From positions 1 to 64,000 of the forward strand of contig KB911157.1 of NCBI GenBank assembly GCA_000383355.1: a DNA stretch of 64,000 nucleotides. The letters are read 5' to 3'. Position numbers and translations under genes: made by a program. Position 1 is the first letter of the stretch. Each line of letters begins with the position of its first letter. Positions 1 to 11,078 of the stretch are shown piece after piece. Under the pieces are notes generated by a model. That model did not search any database, had not been told where the DNA came from, and saw only the letters and a program-made list of their open reading frames with translations. Origin of the DNA: Flavobacterium sp. SCGC AAA160-P02. GTDB lineage: Bacteria > Bacteroidota > Bacteroidia > Flavobacteriales > Flavobacteriaceae.

Positions 1-1
1 G

Positions 2-514
2 GGAGGTCTAGGTGCTTTAATTACTACTTGGATCTGGTACGGGAAACCTCACTTAGCTCAAACCCTCAATGGTGCTTTGGCAGGATTGGTTAGTATAACG
101 GCAGGATGTGGTAATATGACTTCTGGAGGTGCTGTATTAGCAGGGTTATTAGGAGGAATTCTAGTTGTTTTTTCAATAGAATTTATAGAAAAGAAATTAA
201 AAATTGATGATGCAATTGGTGCTGCTTCCGTTCATGGTGTAGCTGGTGTCTGGGGTACTTTAGTTATAGGGCTTTGGGGTGTAGATGGAGATACAGGTAT
301 TGGATTATTTAATGGAGGCGGCACTTCTCAATTAGGTACTCAAGCAATAGGAGCGTTGGCTTATGGATTATGGGCAGTGGTATTATCTTTTGTGATCTTC
401 TTTATTTTAAAGAAAACAATTGGCTTAAGAGTAACTAAGGAAGTTGAATTAGCAGGCTTAGATATTTCAGAGCACGGAACAATTGCTTACCCTGGAAAAA
501 GAGATAGAGGTTAG
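2..514 (+). CDS. amt: Ammonium transporter, C-terminal part (5' end outside window)
   Basis: The reading frame is open from the window edge, so the gene is truncated on the left. The visible part matches the last third of an Amt/Rh-family inner-membrane ammonium channel. It contains the family segment LNGALAGLVSITAGCGN, the GAASVHGVAGVWGT segment with one of the pore histidines, a last hydrophobic helix, and a cytoplasmic tail that starts KKTIGLRVTKEVELAGLDISEHG. That tail is the characteristic Amt C-terminus. Glutamate synthase follows directly, so uptake and assimilation of ammonium are adjacent. The TTG at 77 is internal, because clear family sequence continues upstream of it. Confidence 0.93.
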   Translation, partial: GGLGALITTWIWYGKPHLAQTLNGALAGLVSITAGCGNMTSGGAVLAGLLGGILVVFSIEFIEKKLKIDDAIGAASVHGVAGVWGTLVIGLWGVDGDTGIGLFNGGGTSQLGTQAIGALAYGLWAVVLSFVIFFILKKTIGLRVTKEVELAGLDISEHGTIAYPGKRDRG

Positions 515-618
515 TAATGAATTTCATAAAAAAATAAATGTAATCTAAAAAATTATTACCCTAAATGACTATTTAGATAGTGGTGTAAATACCAGCACAT
601 ATTATTGAATTCTATGAA

Positions 619-652
619 AGGAAAAATGCATTGAGACCAATGCATTTTTCCT
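619..652 (+). terminator. Hairpin after the ammonium transporter gene
   Basis: There is a perfect 14-bp inverted repeat (619-632 with 639-652) around the 6-nt loop GAGACC. The 3' arm contains TTTTT, but no long T-tract follows. It probably ends amt transcription before gltB. Two weaker hairpins lie upstream, near 564-579 (CTAAAT/ATTTAG) and 581-594 (TGGT/ACCA). Confidence 0.65.
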
Positions 653-704
653 GCGTAGAAAATATTTTTAAAGAACCAGTATAAATTAAATAGAAACAAT
701 AGAC

Positions 705-3700
705 ATGAAAGATCAAGGATTGTATTTAAGTGAGTTTGAACATGAAAATTGCGGCGCTGGTTTTATCTGTAACCTAAATGGAGAAAAGACAAATCAAATT
801 ATCCACGATGCTTTAGAAATTTTAGTAAAATTAGAGCATCGGGGTGGAGTGAGTGCTGATGGTAAAACAGGTGATGGTGCTGGTTTGTTAATAGATATTC
901 CTCATATATATTTCAAACGTGTATGTGATTTTACCATTCCAAATCAAAGAGAATATGCAGTTGGAATGGTATTTCTTCCTAAAGTTTCTAATCAGTATGA
1001 TTTTTGCAAAACAACTTTTGAAAAAGAACTAAAAATACAAGGACTTGCTATTTTAGGATGGAGAGAAGTTCCTGTAGATTCTTGTCAATTAGGAGAAATA
1101 GCCTTGGCATCGGAACCGAATATAGAACAACTTTTTATTGGAAAAACTGATAAAATTGACGAAGCTACTTTTAAAGCCAAACTATATGCCGCCAGAAAAA
1201 TAGCAGAGCACACCATCAGAAAATCAAAAATTTCTGAAAGCAACTATTTTTACATTCCAAGTTTATCCATAACCACAATTATATATAAAGGCATAATCAT
1301 GCCTGAAGATATTGGGCCTTATTATAAAGATTTACAAGAAATAGATTTAGTTACTCGTTTAGCATTAGTGCACCAACGTTTTTCTACCAATACAATGCCC
1401 ACATGGGAATTAGCTCAACCTTTTAGGCACATGTGTCAGAATGGAGAAATAAACACATTACGAGGCAATGTAAGTAGAATGCGTGTTCGTGAAGAAATCA
1501 TGAAAAGTGATGTTTTTGGACCACAAATCAACAAACTTTTTCCAATAATTTTACCAGGTAAATCTGATTCTGCCTCTATGGATATGGTAGTTGAATTGTT
1601 AACACATACAGGTCGTTCATTACCAGAAATTATGATGATGATGATTCCTGAAGCTTGGGAAAAACATAAAACTATGTCTAAAGAGCGTACAGCTTTTTAT
1701 GAATACAATGGATGTATTATGGAACCCTGGGATGGTCCTGCCTCTGTTCCTTTCACAGACGGTGACTATATTGGAGCTTTATTAGACAGGAATGGTCTAA
1801 GACCCTCAAGATATACAGTTACCAAAAGCGGTAAATTAATTATGTCTTCAGAAATTGGTGTTGTAGATGTTGCTCCCGAAGACGTAAAAGAACACGGAAG
1901 ACTAGAACCAGGAAAAATGTTCTTAGTAGACATGAATAAAGGAAGAATTATTGAAGATGAAGAAATCAAAAGCAAAATCGTTTCTGAAAGGCCTTATCAA
2001 GAATGGTTAGATAAAACACGTTTGCATTTAAAGGATGTACCTTATGCAAGTGAAACGTGCCCTATAGAATCTATAGATATTAAAACACGCCAACGATTAT
2101 TTAATTATACCTTTGAAGACATTCAAGAAGTAATTACGCCAATGGCATTGGCGGGTAAAGAAGCTCTAGGCTCAATGGGGACTGATACTCCATTAGCTGT
2201 TTTATCTGATAGACCTCAATTAATTTCAAATTATTTTAAACAATTATTTGCGCAAGTTACAAATCCGCCTTTAGATGGAATTCGTGAAGAAATTGTAACG
2301 GACATAAGTTTAAATTTAGGAAAAGATAGAAATATTTTTAGCATCACAGAGAGACAATGTCGAAAACTAAGAATTCAAAATCCAGTGATTTCTAATGCTG
2401 ATTTAGAAAAAATAAGATCTATCGATATTGAAAGTTTCAAAGCAGAAACGATTGAAATGTTGTATTCTAAATCAAAGGGATTAAATGGTCTTGAAGATGC
2501 ATTGGATAACATTGTTATTCAAGTTGAGAAAGCCTTAGAAAAAAAGAATAATATTATCATTCTCTCTGATAGAGGTATTAGTCAAGAACTTGCGCCAATT
2601 CCGGCTTTACTTGCTTGTTCTTTTGTAAATCACCAATTAAACCGTTTACGTAAACGTTCTTATTTTGATATTATTATTGAATCTGCAGAACCACGTGAAC
2701 CACATCATTTTGCCACTTTATTTGGTTATGGTGCAAGTGCCGTAAATCCATACATGGTAAATGAAATTATTAGAATGCAAGTTAAAGAAGGTTTCATTAC
2801 TGGCATGGATGAGCAAAAAGCTGTTGACAATTTTAATACAGCAATTGGAAAAGGAATTTTGAAAGTAATGAACAAAATTGGTATCTCTACACTACACTCT
2901 TATAGAGGTTCTCAAATTTTTGAGATTGTTGGATTTAACTCCCAATTTGTAGAAAAATATTTTCCTTACACAGCTTCAAGAATAGAAGGTATCGGCTTGT
3001 ATGAAATTGAAAAAGAAATAGACCAGCGCTACAAACAAGCATATCCAGATAATAAAATTAATAAAAATTTAAGTTTAAATATTGGTGGCGATTATCGATG
3101 GAGAAGAAATGGTGAACGTCATTTATTTAATCCAACAACCGTATCTAAATTGCAGCAAGCTGTTCGGTTGAGTGACCAAGATAGTTACGATGTTTATGCA
3201 AATGCTATTAATGAGCAAGCAGAAAGCTTAATGACTATTCGTGGCTTATTTGAATTCGATAATCTAGATCCTATTCCTCTAGAAGAAGTAGAAGATTGGA
3301 CAGAAATTGTAAAACGATTTAAAACAGGCGCCATGTCTTATGGCTCTATTTCGCGGGAAGCTCACGAAAACTTAGCCATTGCTATGAATAGAATTGGAGG
3401 TAAATCTAATTCTGGTGAAGGTGGTGAAGACAGAAAACGTTTTCAAAAAGATATAAACGGAGATAGCAGAAACTCTGCAATAAAACAAGTAGCCTCTGGT
3501 AGATTTGGGGTCACTTCTCATTATTTAACAAATGCGAAAGAGATTCAAATAAAAATGGCACAGGGTGCCAAGCCTGGAGAAGGCGGTCAATTACCGGGCT
3601 ATAAAGTTTTACCTTGGATCGCCGCTGCAAGAAATTCAACGCCGTTTGTAGGACTGATTTCTCCTCCTCCTCATCACGATATTTATTCGATTGAAGATTT

Positions 3701-5216
3701 GGCACAATTAATTTTTGATTTAAAAAATGCAAATCGTGAAGCAAGAATTAATGTAAAATTAGTTTCCGAGGTTGGTGTTGGAACTATTGCTGCTGGCGTA
3801 GCAAAAGCCAAAGCAGATGTTGTTTTAATATCTGGTTATGATGGCGGTACTGGAGCTTCTCCTTTAACTTCTTTAAAACATGCAGGGTTGCCTTGGGAAC
3901 TTGGCTTAGCAGAAGCCCAGCAGACATTGGTAATGAATAGTTTACGAAGTAGAATTGTTGTAGAGTGTGACGGCCAATTAAAAACAGGAAGAGATGTTGC
4001 TATTGCGGCTTTATTAGGTGCAGAAGAATTCGGTTTCGCGACCGCGCCTCTAGTAGCCTCTGGCTGTATTATGATGCGTAAATGTCACTTAAATACATGT
4101 CCGGTTGGTATTGCTACTCAAGACAAAGAATTGCGTAAAAACTTTAAGGGAACTCCTGAGCACGTAATTAACTTTTTCTTTTATGTAGCGGAAGAATTAA
4201 GAAAAATAATGGCTCAATTAGGTTTTAGAACCTTAGCCGAGATGGTTGGTCAAACACATAAAATAAATTCAAATAAAGCAGTTAAGCATTACAAAGCGAA
4301 AGGATTAGATTTATCTAGCATCTTGCATAGACCTACAGCCTATAAAAGTATGATCGTTAAAAATACTGAAGAGCAAGATCATAATTTAGAAAATGTTTTA
4401 GATTTTACTATTTTAAAAGACTCTCATAGAGCTTTATATAGAAAAGAAAAAATGAACCTTGCATATCCAATTAAAAATACAAATCGTACAGTTGGAGCAA
4501 TCATAAGCAATGAAATTTCAAAAATTTACGGACATTTAGGGTTGCCTGAAGACACCTTAAATATAAACTTTGCAGGTTCTGCCGGACAAAGTTTCGGAGC
4601 TTTTGGAGCTTTTGGATTAACGTTTATCCTAGAGGGTAATACCAATGATTATTTAGGAAAAGGATTATCGGGTGCGAAACTAATTATAAAGAAACCAGCC
4701 AAAGCAGACTTTTTAGCAGAAAACAATATTATTGTTGGTAATGTTTGTTTGTTTGGAGCTGTAAATGGACAAGCCTTTATTAATGGAATTGCAGGGGAAC
4801 GGTTTGCCGTTCGTAATTCGGGAGCAACCGCAGTTGTAGAAGGAGTTGGAGACCACTGTTGTGAATACATGACAGGCGGTAAAGTAGTTGTTCTGGGAAA
4901 AACAGGAAGAAATTTTGCCGCAGGTATGAGTGGTGGAATTGCTTATGTATACGATCCAGAAAACAAATTTTCTAACGGTCTCTGTAATACAGAAACTATA
5001 GAGTTTGAAAATATTTCTGAAGAAGATGCTGCCGAATTAAAAGCAATAATAGAAAAACATGTTTTATACACTGAAAGCAAAAAAGGTGCTAGATTATTGG
5101 CTGATTGGAATGCAAGCTTAGACAACTTTGTGAAAGTGATGCCAATTGAATATAAGCGCGCTTTAGAACGTTTAGCAACAGAAGAACCAATGTTTGAAGA
5201 ATTAACAATAGCATAA
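705..5216 (+). CDS. gltB: Glutamate synthase large subunit
   Basis: This 1503-residue protein converts 2-oxoglutarate and glutamine to two glutamates. The start gives a 15-residue propeptide followed by CGAGF, so Cys16 would become the N-terminal nucleophile of the glutaminase domain (about residues 16-430). A central domain follows. The FMN-binding synthase domain (about 840-1210) includes [13 protein letters not shown] and the 3Fe-4S cysteines C1121, C1127 and C1132 with the expected spacing. The C-terminal beta-helix runs from about 1270 to 1470. The length is typical of bacterial large subunits and no disruption is seen. gltD starts 4 bp after the stop, so the two are co-transcribed. Confidence 0.98.
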   Translation: MKDQGLYLSEFEHENCGAGFICNLNGEKTNQIIHDALEILVKLEHRGGVSADGKTGDGAGLLIDIPHIYFKRVCDFTIPNQREYAVGMVFLPKVSNQYDFCKTTFEKELKIQGLAILGWREVPVDSCQLGEIALASEPNIEQLFIGKTDKIDEATFKAKLYAARKIAEHTIRKSKISESNYFYIPSLSITTIIYKGIIMPEDIGPYYKDLQEIDLVTRLALVHQRFSTNTMPTWELAQPFRHMCQNGEINTLRGNVSRMRVREEIMKSDVFGPQINKLFPIILPGKSDSASMDMVVELLTHTGRSLPEIMMMMIPEAWEKHKTMSKERTAFYEYNGCIMEPWDGPASVPFTDGDYIGALLDRNGLRPSRYTVTKSGKLIMSSEIGVVDVAPEDVKEHGRLEPGKMFLVDMNKGRIIEDEEIKSKIVSERPYQEWLDKTRLHLKDVPYASETCPIESIDIKTRQRLFNYTFEDIQEVITPMALAGKEALGSMGTDTPLAVLSDRPQLISNYFKQLFAQVTNPPLDGIREEIVTDISLNLGKDRNIFSITERQCRKLRIQNPVISNADLEKIRSIDIESFKAETIEMLYSKSKGLNGLEDALDNIVIQVEKALEKKNNIIILSDRGISQELAPIPALLACSFVNHQLNRLRKRSYFDIIIESAEPREPHHFATLFGYGASAVNPYMVNEIIRMQVKEGFITGMDEQKAVDNFNTAIGKGILKVMNKIGISTLHSYRGSQIFEIVGFNSQFVEKYFPYTASRIEGIGLYEIEKEIDQRYKQAYPDNKINKNLSLNIGGDYRWRRNGERHLFNPTTVSKLQQAVRLSDQDSYDVYANAINEQAESLMTIRGLFEFDNLDPIPLEEVEDWTEIVKRFKTGAMSYGSISREAHENLAIAMNRIGGKSNSGEGGEDRKRFQKDINGDSRNSAIKQVASGRFGVTSHYLTNAKEIQIKMAQGAKPGEGGQLPGYKVLPWIAAARNSTPFVGLISPPPHHDIYSIEDLAQLIFDLKNANREARINVKLVSEVGVGTIAAGVAKAKADVVLISGYDGGTGASPLTSLKHAGLPWELGLAEAQQTLVMNSLRSRIVVECDGQLKTGRDVAIAALLGAEEFGFATAPLVASGCIMMRKCHLNTCPVGIATQDKELRKNFKGTPEHVINFFFYVAEELRKIMAQLGFRTLAEMVGQTHKINSNKAVKHYKAKGLDLSSILHRPTAYKSMIVKNTEEQDHNLENVLDFTILKDSHRALYRKEKMNLAYPIKNTNRTVGAIISNEISKIYGHLGLPEDTLNINFAGSAGQSFGAFGAFGLTFILEGNTNDYLGKGLSGAKLIIKKPAKADFLAENNIIVGNVCLFGAVNGQAFINGIAGERFAVRNSGATAVVEGVGDHCCEYMTGGKVVVLGKTGRNFAAGMSGGIAYVYDPENKFSNGLCNTETIEFENISEEDAAELKAIIEKHVLYTESKKGARLLADWNASLDNFVKVMPIEYKRALERLATEEPMFEELTIA

Positions 5217-5220
5217 TGTC

Positions 5221-6684
5221 ATGGGAAAAATAACAGGATTTAAAGAATTTGAAAGACAAGATGAAACCTACACTTCTGTAATAGATCGTGTAAAAAATTA
5301 TAAAGAGTTTACCGTTCCTCTTTTAGACAAAGAAATTACAAAACAGGGTTCACGTTGTATGGATTGTGGTATTCCTTTTTGCCATAGTGGATGCCCTTTG
5401 GGAAATCTAATTCCAGATTTCAACCATATGGTACATCAAGGAGAATGGCAAAAAGCTTCATGGATATTGCATTCTACCAATAACTTTCCAGAATTCACAG
5501 GGCGCTTATGCCCGGCTCCATGCGAACAAGCATGTGTATTAGGAATTATTGAAGACCCCGTATCTATTGAAAATATTGAAAAAAATATTGTTGAACGTGC
5601 GTTTAAGGAAGGATGGATTAAACCTCAACCTCCAAAAAACAGAACCAACAAAACAATTGCAGTTATCGGTTCTGGCCCTGCAGGGTTGGCTGCTGCTCAG
5701 CAATTAAATAGAGCTGGTCATACTGTTACTGTTTTTGAAAGAGACGATGAAATAGGCGGTTTATTGCGATACGGAATTCCTAATTTCAAAATGGAAAAAG
5801 GAATTATTGACAGAAGAATAGAAATTTTAAAAGCGGAAGGAATCATCTTCAAAGTGAACGTCAATGTTGGTGTAAATTATGATGTGAAAGACCTAAAATC
5901 TTTTGACAGTCTTGTTTTATGTGGAGGATCTACTAAGACAAGGAGTTTGCCAACTCCGGGTATAGATGCTGATGGTGTTGTTCAGGCAATGGATTTTTTA
6001 ACTCAACAAACTAAAGTATTATTTGGTAAGGAGGTAAAAAATCAAATAATGGCTACAGATAAAGATGTGATCGTAATTGGTGGTGGTGATACAGGTTCAG
6101 ATTGTATTGGTACTTCAAATAGACACGGAGCAAAATCTGTTGTAAATTTTGAAATTATGCCAAAACCTCCTGGCCATCGTTCAGCTTCTACTCCATGGCC
6201 TTTTTGGCCATTAAAATTAAAGACTTCTTCCTCTCACAAAGAAGGGGTAGAACGCAGTTGGTTAATTAATACTAAAGAATTTATAAAGGATAAGGAAGGG
6301 AAACTAATTGCTTTAAAAACTATAAATGTTCAATGGGAAGTGATTCCTGGCAAAAGACCAGAATTGATAGAAATAGCAGGTACTGAAAAAACATGGCCTT
6401 GTGACTTAGCGCTATTAGCTTTAGGTTTTACTGGTCCAGAGAGTACTTTAGCAGATAAATTAGGTATAGATAAAGATGGGCGATCAAATTATAAAGCCAT
6501 ATATGGAAAATATCAAACCAATATCCCAAATATCTTTACTGCGGGTGATATGCGTAGAGGACAATCTTTAATTGTATGGGCAATATCTGAAGGAAGAGAA
6601 GCGGCTAGACAAGTTGATATTTATTTAATGGGTAAATCTGAATTGCCATCTAAGGATATTTCAGGTGATTTAATTGCTATGTAA
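5221..6684 (+). CDS. gltD: Glutamate synthase small subunit
   Basis: This 487-residue protein takes electrons from NAD(P)H through FAD and 4Fe-4S centres to GltB. It has an N-terminal cysteine-rich ferredoxin-like domain (C46, C49, C54, C58, then a CPAPCEQAC cluster). The FAD-binding motif VIGSGPAGLAAA lies near residue 148, and the NAD(P)H-binding motif VIGGGDTGSDC near residue 290. The C-terminal TAGDMRRGQSL segment contacts FAD. The length is normal for the family. It is the last gene of the unit; the ilv leader region follows. Confidence 0.97.
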   Translation: MGKITGFKEFERQDETYTSVIDRVKNYKEFTVPLLDKEITKQGSRCMDCGIPFCHSGCPLGNLIPDFNHMVHQGEWQKASWILHSTNNFPEFTGRLCPAPCEQACVLGIIEDPVSIENIEKNIVERAFKEGWIKPQPPKNRTNKTIAVIGSGPAGLAAAQQLNRAGHTVTVFERDDEIGGLLRYGIPNFKMEKGIIDRRIEILKAEGIIFKVNVNVGVNYDVKDLKSFDSLVLCGGSTKTRSLPTPGIDADGVVQAMDFLTQQTKVLFGKEVKNQIMATDKDVIVIGGGDTGSDCIGTSNRHGAKSVVNFEIMPKPPGHRSASTPWPFWPLKLKTSSSHKEGVERSWLINTKEFIKDKEGKLIALKTINVQWEVIPGKRPELIEIAGTEKTWPCDLALLALGFTGPESTLADKLGIDKDGRSNYKAIYGKYQTNIPNIFTAGDMRRGQSLIVWAISEGREAARQVDIYLMGKSELPSKDISGDLIAM

Positions 6685-6703
6685 TATTTAAAATAAAAAT
6701 CAT

Positions 6704-6711
6704 TAAATTTG
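6704..6711 (+). promoter_or_regulatory. -7 promoter box of the ilv operon leader
   Basis: TAAATTTG is an exact match to the Bacteroidota -7 consensus TAnnTTTG. It lies 8 nt upstream of the ATG of the Ile-rich leader peptide at 6720. Transcription would start only a few bases before that ATG. No clear TTG-type -33 element is visible. Confidence 0.6.
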
Positions 6712-6719
6712 TACTTGTA

Positions 6720-6773
6720 ATGAAAACAATACAAATACATATTATTTCTGTCATTATTGGTAACAATCCGTAA
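6720..6773 (+). CDS. ilv operon leader peptide (17 residues, Ile-rich)
   Basis: A short frame encodes MKTIQIHIISVIIGNNP: six isoleucines and one valine in 17 residues, including two Ile-Ile pairs. It lies in the 332-bp gap between gltD and ilvD, directly after a TAnnTTTG box and directly before a terminator with a competing antiterminator. That is the layout of ribosome-mediated attenuation as known for enterobacterial ilv operons. There is no Shine-Dalgarno sequence, as expected for a nearly leaderless start. It is inferred to sense charged tRNA-Ile for the downstream ilvD-ilvB-ilvN-ilvC-ilvA genes. Expression is not proven by sequence alone. Confidence 0.7.
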   Translation: MKTIQIHIISVIIGNNP

Positions 6774-6838
6774 CCATAGGGAATGATATTTATAGATGAT
6801 AAAAATTAAAGGTCTTCCCGAAACGGAAGGCTTTTTTT
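6755..6838 (+). promoter_or_regulatory. ilv transcription attenuator (protector, antiterminator and terminator)
   Basis: Three mutually exclusive pairings can be drawn. A protector hairpin pairs 6755-6761 with 6773-6778, with one bulged base. The antiterminator pairs GGGAATGAT (6779-6787) with GTCTTCCC (6812-6819), with one bulge. The terminator pairs 6808-6818 with 6825-6835 around the loop CGAAAC and runs into seven Ts (6832-6838). A ribosome stalled at the Ile codons 6753-6758 leaves 6779-6787 free, favouring antitermination. A ribosome that reaches the stop at 6771 covers it, favouring termination. Structures were paired by eye, without energy calculation. Confidence 0.65.
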
Positions 6839-6990
6839 ATAGAAAAATTTGGGTGTTTGAACATCACAAATAAAAGTAGTTAAATGTCTGTATTTGAGTA
6901 TTTTAAATAATATGTAAAAGCTATGAGTTTAAGCTGATTTCACAATAGTAAGAAACAATAAAAAGAGTAATAAACTACTTTAGAACTTCA

Positions 6991-7007
6991 AAATAGGATA
7001 CCTATTT
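6991..7007 (+). repeat. Small inverted repeat just upstream of ilvD
   Basis: AAATAGG and CCTATTT flank the 3-nt centre ATA, 10 bp before the ilvD start codon. It could be a weak hairpin affecting ilvD initiation or a protein-binding palindrome. No function can be assigned. The rest of the gap (6841-6990) shows nothing recognisable. Confidence 0.4.
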
Positions 7008-7016
7008 CAAAATAGA

Positions 7017-8699
7017 ATGAAAGAAATTAATAAACACAGTAGAAGGTTAACACAAGATGAGTCTCAGCCAGCTTCACAAGCAATGTTGTATGCAGTAGGT
7101 CTTACAGATGAAGACATGCAAAAAGCTCAAGTAGGTATTGTAAGCACTGGGTATGATGGTAATCCATGTAATATGCATTTAAACCGGTTGAAAGATGAGG
7201 TAAAAATTGAATGTAAAATTGCTGATTTGGTTGGGCTAGGTTTTAATACCATAGGAGTTTCAGACGGTATTTCTATGGGAACATCTGGGATGAACTATTC
7301 GCTTGTTTCTAGAGATATTATCGCAGATTCTATTGAAACGGTTATGAATGCACAAAGTTATGATGCATTAATAGCTATTGTAGGTTGTGACAAAAATATG
7401 CCAGGAGCAGTAATGTCTATGTTGCGTCTTAACCGTCCTTCAATTATGATGTATGGAGGAACTATAGCTTCAGGAAATTATAAAGGAAAGAAATTAAATA
7501 TTGTATCTGCCTTTGAAGCGCTAGGTCAAAAAGTTGCTGGAGAAATTGAAGAAGATGAATACAGAGAAATCATTAAAAGATCTATACCTGGAGCAGGTGC
7601 ATGTGGTGGAATGTATACCGCAAATACAATGGCTTCAGCTATTGAGTGTATGGGTTTTTCATTGCCATATAACTCGTCTATCCCTGCAGAAAACCCAAAT
7701 AAACTTTCAGAATCAGAAAGACATGCAGTAGCCATTAAAAACCTATTAGAACAAGATTTAAAACCTTTAGATATTATTTCTAAAAAATCTATAGAAAATG
7801 CCATTGCTTTGGTAAATGCCCTTGGAGGATCTACTAATGCAGTACTTCACTTTTTAGCGATTGCACATGCTGCTGATATTGATTTTACCCTAGAGGACTT
7901 TCAAAGAGTTTCAGATAAAACACCGTTAATTGCTGATTTGAAACCTTCTGGAAAATATTTAATGGAAGATGTTCATGGAATAGGAGGAACACCTGCAATC
8001 ATGAAATATTTGTTAGATGGTGGATATTTACATGGAGATTGTATGACAGTAACAGGAAAAACATTAGCCGAAAATTTAGCAGATGTTGTCTCAATAGAAT
8101 TTGAAGATCAGGATGTAATTTTTCCAACAGACAAGGCTTTAAAAACATCAGGAAATATACAGATACTCTACGGAAACCTAGCAAGTGAAGGTGCCGTTGC
8201 AAAAATTTCTGGAAACGAAGGTTTATTGTTTGAGGGGAAAGCTGTTGTTTATGATGGTGAACAAGCTGCAAATACAGGTATTTCTAATGGAGAAGTAGAA
8301 AAAGGAGATGTAGTTGTTATTAGGTATGTAGGTCCAAAAGGAGGTCCTGGAATGCCTGAAATGTTAAAGCCAACTTCATTAATTATGGGTGCAGGTTTAG
8401 GGAAATCAGTAGCTTTAATTACTGATGGACGTTTCTCTGGAGGAACTCACGGTTTTGTGGTTGGTCATATTACCCCAGAAGCGCAATCAGGTGGTACTAT
8501 TGGATTGTTAAAAACAGGAGATATCATTAGAATTAGTGCAGAAGATAATACCATTAATGTATTAATTTCTGAAGAAGAATTGGCTCAAAGAAAATTAGTA
8601 TGGGTAGCTAAAAAACCAACACATACAAAAGGAGTTTTATACAAGTATGCAAAAACAGTTTCGTCTGCATCTAAAGGATGTGTAACAGATGAATTTTAG
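7017..8699 (+). CDS. ilvD: Dihydroxy-acid dehydratase
   Basis: This 560-residue Fe-S enzyme dehydrates 2,3-dihydroxy-3-methyl(iso)valerate, giving the keto acids for valine and isoleucine. Family signatures are [28 protein letters not shown] and the C-terminal [19 protein letters not shown]. The cluster cysteines are those of GCDKNMPG and GACGGMY, and the length is standard. It is the first structural gene after the attenuator. A 100-bp gap with a small CAAC/GTTG hairpin right after the stop separates it from ilvB, which may give some internal 3'-end formation. Confidence 0.97.
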   Translation: MKEINKHSRRLTQDESQPASQAMLYAVGLTDEDMQKAQVGIVSTGYDGNPCNMHLNRLKDEVKIECKIADLVGLGFNTIGVSDGISMGTSGMNYSLVSRDIIADSIETVMNAQSYDALIAIVGCDKNMPGAVMSMLRLNRPSIMMYGGTIASGNYKGKKLNIVSAFEALGQKVAGEIEEDEYREIIKRSIPGAGACGGMYTANTMASAIECMGFSLPYNSSIPAENPNKLSESERHAVAIKNLLEQDLKPLDIISKKSIENAIALVNALGGSTNAVLHFLAIAHAADIDFTLEDFQRVSDKTPLIADLKPSGKYLMEDVHGIGGTPAIMKYLLDGGYLHGDCMTVTGKTLAENLADVVSIEFEDQDVIFPTDKALKTSGNIQILYGNLASEGAVAKISGNEGLLFEGKAVVYDGEQAANTGISNGEVEKGDVVVIRYVGPKGGPGMPEMLKPTSLIMGAGLGKSVALITDGRFSGGTHGFVVGHITPEAQSGGTIGLLKTGDIIRISAEDNTINVLISEEELAQRKLVWVAKKPTHTKGVLYKYAKTVSSASKGCVTDEF

Positions 8700-8799
8700 C
8701 AACTTAGTTGCTATTTATCTCATTGATTCTTATTTAGTTCTAGTGTAAGAATTATAGAGATACTAAATAAAAAATAAAAAAATCTTAATAAGGTTTATA

Positions 8800-10533
8800 A
8801 TGAACATACAAAAAGAAAAAATATCAGAAGGAAACATTTCAGTTACCGAAAGAATTTCTGGAAGCGAAGCGGTTATTAGATGCTTGCTAGCCGAAGGAGT
8901 TAAGACCTTATATGGGTACCCTGGAGGTGCTATTATGCCAGTTTATGATGAATTATATAAATACCAAGATCAAATTCATCATGTTTTAACAAGACATGAG
9001 CAAGGAGCTACACATGCTGCACAAGGATATGCTAGAATTTCAGGAAAAGTAGGGGTTGCTATTGCAACTTCGGGCCCAGGAGCTACAAATTTTGTGACTG
9101 GAATTGCAGATGCTCAAATAGATTCTACTCCAATGGTTTGTATTACCGGACAGGTTGGATCTCACTTATTAGGAAGTGATGCATTTCAAGAAACCGATAT
9201 TGTAGGGATTTCTACTCCAGTGACTAAATGGAATCATCAGATTACCAAAGCATCAGAAATTCCAGAAGTTTTTGCCAAAGCATTTTATATTGCAAAAAGT
9301 GGAAGACCAGGTCCTGTTTTAATAGATATCACAAAAGATGCTCAGTTTGAGGAGTTTGACTTTAACTATCAAAAATGTAAAGGAGTTAGAAGCTATAAAC
9401 CTTTTCCAGCAATAGATTCAGAGAAAGTACAGGAAGCGGCAACACTCATAAATAAAGCCAAGAAGCCAATGATTATTTGGGGGCAAGGAGTTATTCTTGG
9501 AAAAGCAGAGTCTGAGTTAAAGGCCGTTATAGAAAAAACAGGGATTCCATCTGCTTGGACAATATTAGGTGCTTCTGCAATTCCCACATCACACCCATTA
9601 AATGTTGGGATGTTAGGAATGCATGGTAATTATGCTCCTAACAAACTCACCAATGAATGTGATGTTTTAATTGCTATTGGAATGCGCTTTGATGACCGTG
9701 TTACAGGAAATTTAGAGACCTATGCAAAACAAGCAAAAGTAATTCACTTTGAAATAGATGCTGCAGAAATAGATAAGAATGTAAAGACTGATGTTGCTGT
9801 ATTAGGAAATGCAAAAGAAAGCTTGAGTCAGCTACTTCCATTGTTAAACCCAACAGAACACACAGCTTGGCATCAAGAGTTTAAAGATTTGTATGCTATA
9901 GAATATGAAAAAGTAATTAAGCACGATTTACACCCAACCAAAGAAGGATTAACCATGGGTGAAGTATTAAAAGAAATAAACATTCAAAGCAACGGAGATG
10001 CAGCTATTGTTTCTGATGTTGGGCAGCATCAAATGATTGCTTGTCGTTATGCAGAATTTAATCAGACAAAAAGTAATATTACTTCCGGTGGTTTAGGAAC
10101 TATGGGTTTTGGTTTACCAGCAGCTATTGGAGCAAAAATGGCAGCACCAGAGAGGCAAGTTGTTTCAATTTCTGGAGATGGTGGCTATCAAATGACCATT
10201 CAAGAATTAGGAACTATTTTTCAACAAAAAATTGCTGTGAAAGTGGTGGTTTTAAACAATGACTTTTTAGGAATGGTTCGTCAATGGCAGCAGTTATTTT
10301 TTGACAAGCGTTATGCTTCTACAGAAATGATTAATCCTGATTTTGTAGCCATTGCAAAGGCGTATTATTTAAAAGCTAGAAAGGTTACCAAAAGAGAAGA
10401 GTTAAAGGAAGCAGTTGCTGAGATGATGGCTAGTGAAGAGGCTTATTTTTTAGAAGTTTGTGTAGAGAAAGAAGGAAATGTATTTCCTATGATACCAACA
10501 GGAGCTTCAGTTTCAGATATAAGATTAGAATAA
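8800..10533 (+). CDS. ilvB: Acetolactate synthase, large catalytic subunit
   Basis: This 577-residue thiamine-diphosphate enzyme makes 2-acetolactate or 2-aceto-2-hydroxybutyrate from pyruvate. The N-terminal Pyr domain carries the activating glutamate in TRHEQGATHAAQGYAR. The central domain includes GMLGMHGNYAPN. The C-terminal PP domain has the ThDP motif SGDGGYQMTIQELGT ending in NNDFLGMVRQWQQLFF. The length fits AHAS large subunits rather than catabolic AlsS. ilvN follows after 1 bp, so the two subunits are produced together. Confidence 0.97.
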   Translation: MNIQKEKISEGNISVTERISGSEAVIRCLLAEGVKTLYGYPGGAIMPVYDELYKYQDQIHHVLTRHEQGATHAAQGYARISGKVGVAIATSGPGATNFVTGIADAQIDSTPMVCITGQVGSHLLGSDAFQETDIVGISTPVTKWNHQITKASEIPEVFAKAFYIAKSGRPGPVLIDITKDAQFEEFDFNYQKCKGVRSYKPFPAIDSEKVQEAATLINKAKKPMIIWGQGVILGKAESELKAVIEKTGIPSAWTILGASAIPTSHPLNVGMLGMHGNYAPNKLTNECDVLIAIGMRFDDRVTGNLETYAKQAKVIHFEIDAAEIDKNVKTDVAVLGNAKESLSQLLPLLNPTEHTAWHQEFKDLYAIEYEKVIKHDLHPTKEGLTMGEVLKEINIQSNGDAAIVSDVGQHQMIACRYAEFNQTKSNITSGGLGTMGFGLPAAIGAKMAAPERQVVSISGDGGYQMTIQELGTIFQQKIAVKVVVLNNDFLGMVRQWQQLFFDKRYASTEMINPDFVAIAKAYYLKARKVTKREELKEAVAEMMASEEAYFLEVCVEKEGNVFPMIPTGASVSDIRLE

Positions 10534-10534
10534 T

Positions 10535-11065
10535 ATGGAAGATCAAAAACAATTATTTACAGTGTCTATTTATACCGAAAATAATATTGGTTTATTGAAC
10601 CGGATATCGGCAATTTTTCAAAGAAGACATATTAATATAGAAAGCATTAATACCTCTGTTTCAGAAATAGAGGAAGTATCTAAATTTACAATAGTTGTAA
10701 ACCTAAGTGAAGAAAAAGTAAAGAAAATACTTGGTCAAATAGAAAAACAAGTAGAAGTAATAAAGGCATATTATCATACAGACGACGAAACTATTTACCA
10801 AGAATCATGTATGTTTAAATTGCAATCAGATTTGTTGTTTGAAGAAAGGCAAATTCAAAATATTATTAAAGAAAGTAATGCTAGAATAGTTACTGTTAAT
10901 AAAGAATTTTTTGTGATTGAAAAATCTGGAAGAAAAGAAGAAATAGAATTATTGTACAGAGAACTAAAACCTTTTGGAATTTTACAATTTACACGTTCTG
11001 GAAGAATATCTGTATCAAAAAAACCAATGAATATATCACAAATGCTAAAAGCATTTAATTACTAA
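10535..11065 (+). CDS. ilvN: Acetolactate synthase, small regulatory subunit
   Basis: This 176-residue ACT-domain protein activates IlvB and gives it feedback sensitivity to branched-chain amino acids. The ACT fold covers about residues 8-80 ([21 protein letters not shown], then [15 protein letters not shown]), followed by the C-terminal domain of the long small-subunit type. It is tightly coupled to ilvB (1-bp gap) and followed 13 bp later by ilvC. Confidence 0.95.
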   Translation: MEDQKQLFTVSIYTENNIGLLNRISAIFQRRHINIESINTSVSEIEEVSKFTIVVNLSEEKVKKILGQIEKQVEVIKAYYHTDDETIYQESCMFKLQSDLLFEERQIQNIIKESNARIVTVNKEFFVIEKSGRKEEIELLYRELKPFGILQFTRSGRISVSKKPMNISQMLKAFNY

Positions 11066-11078
11066 AATAAAAGAAAAC

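Noticed and set aside
7526..7804. 92-codon open frame antisense to ilvD
   Set aside because: It lies wholly inside ilvD, has no family features, and its composition is that of a reverse-frame shadow.
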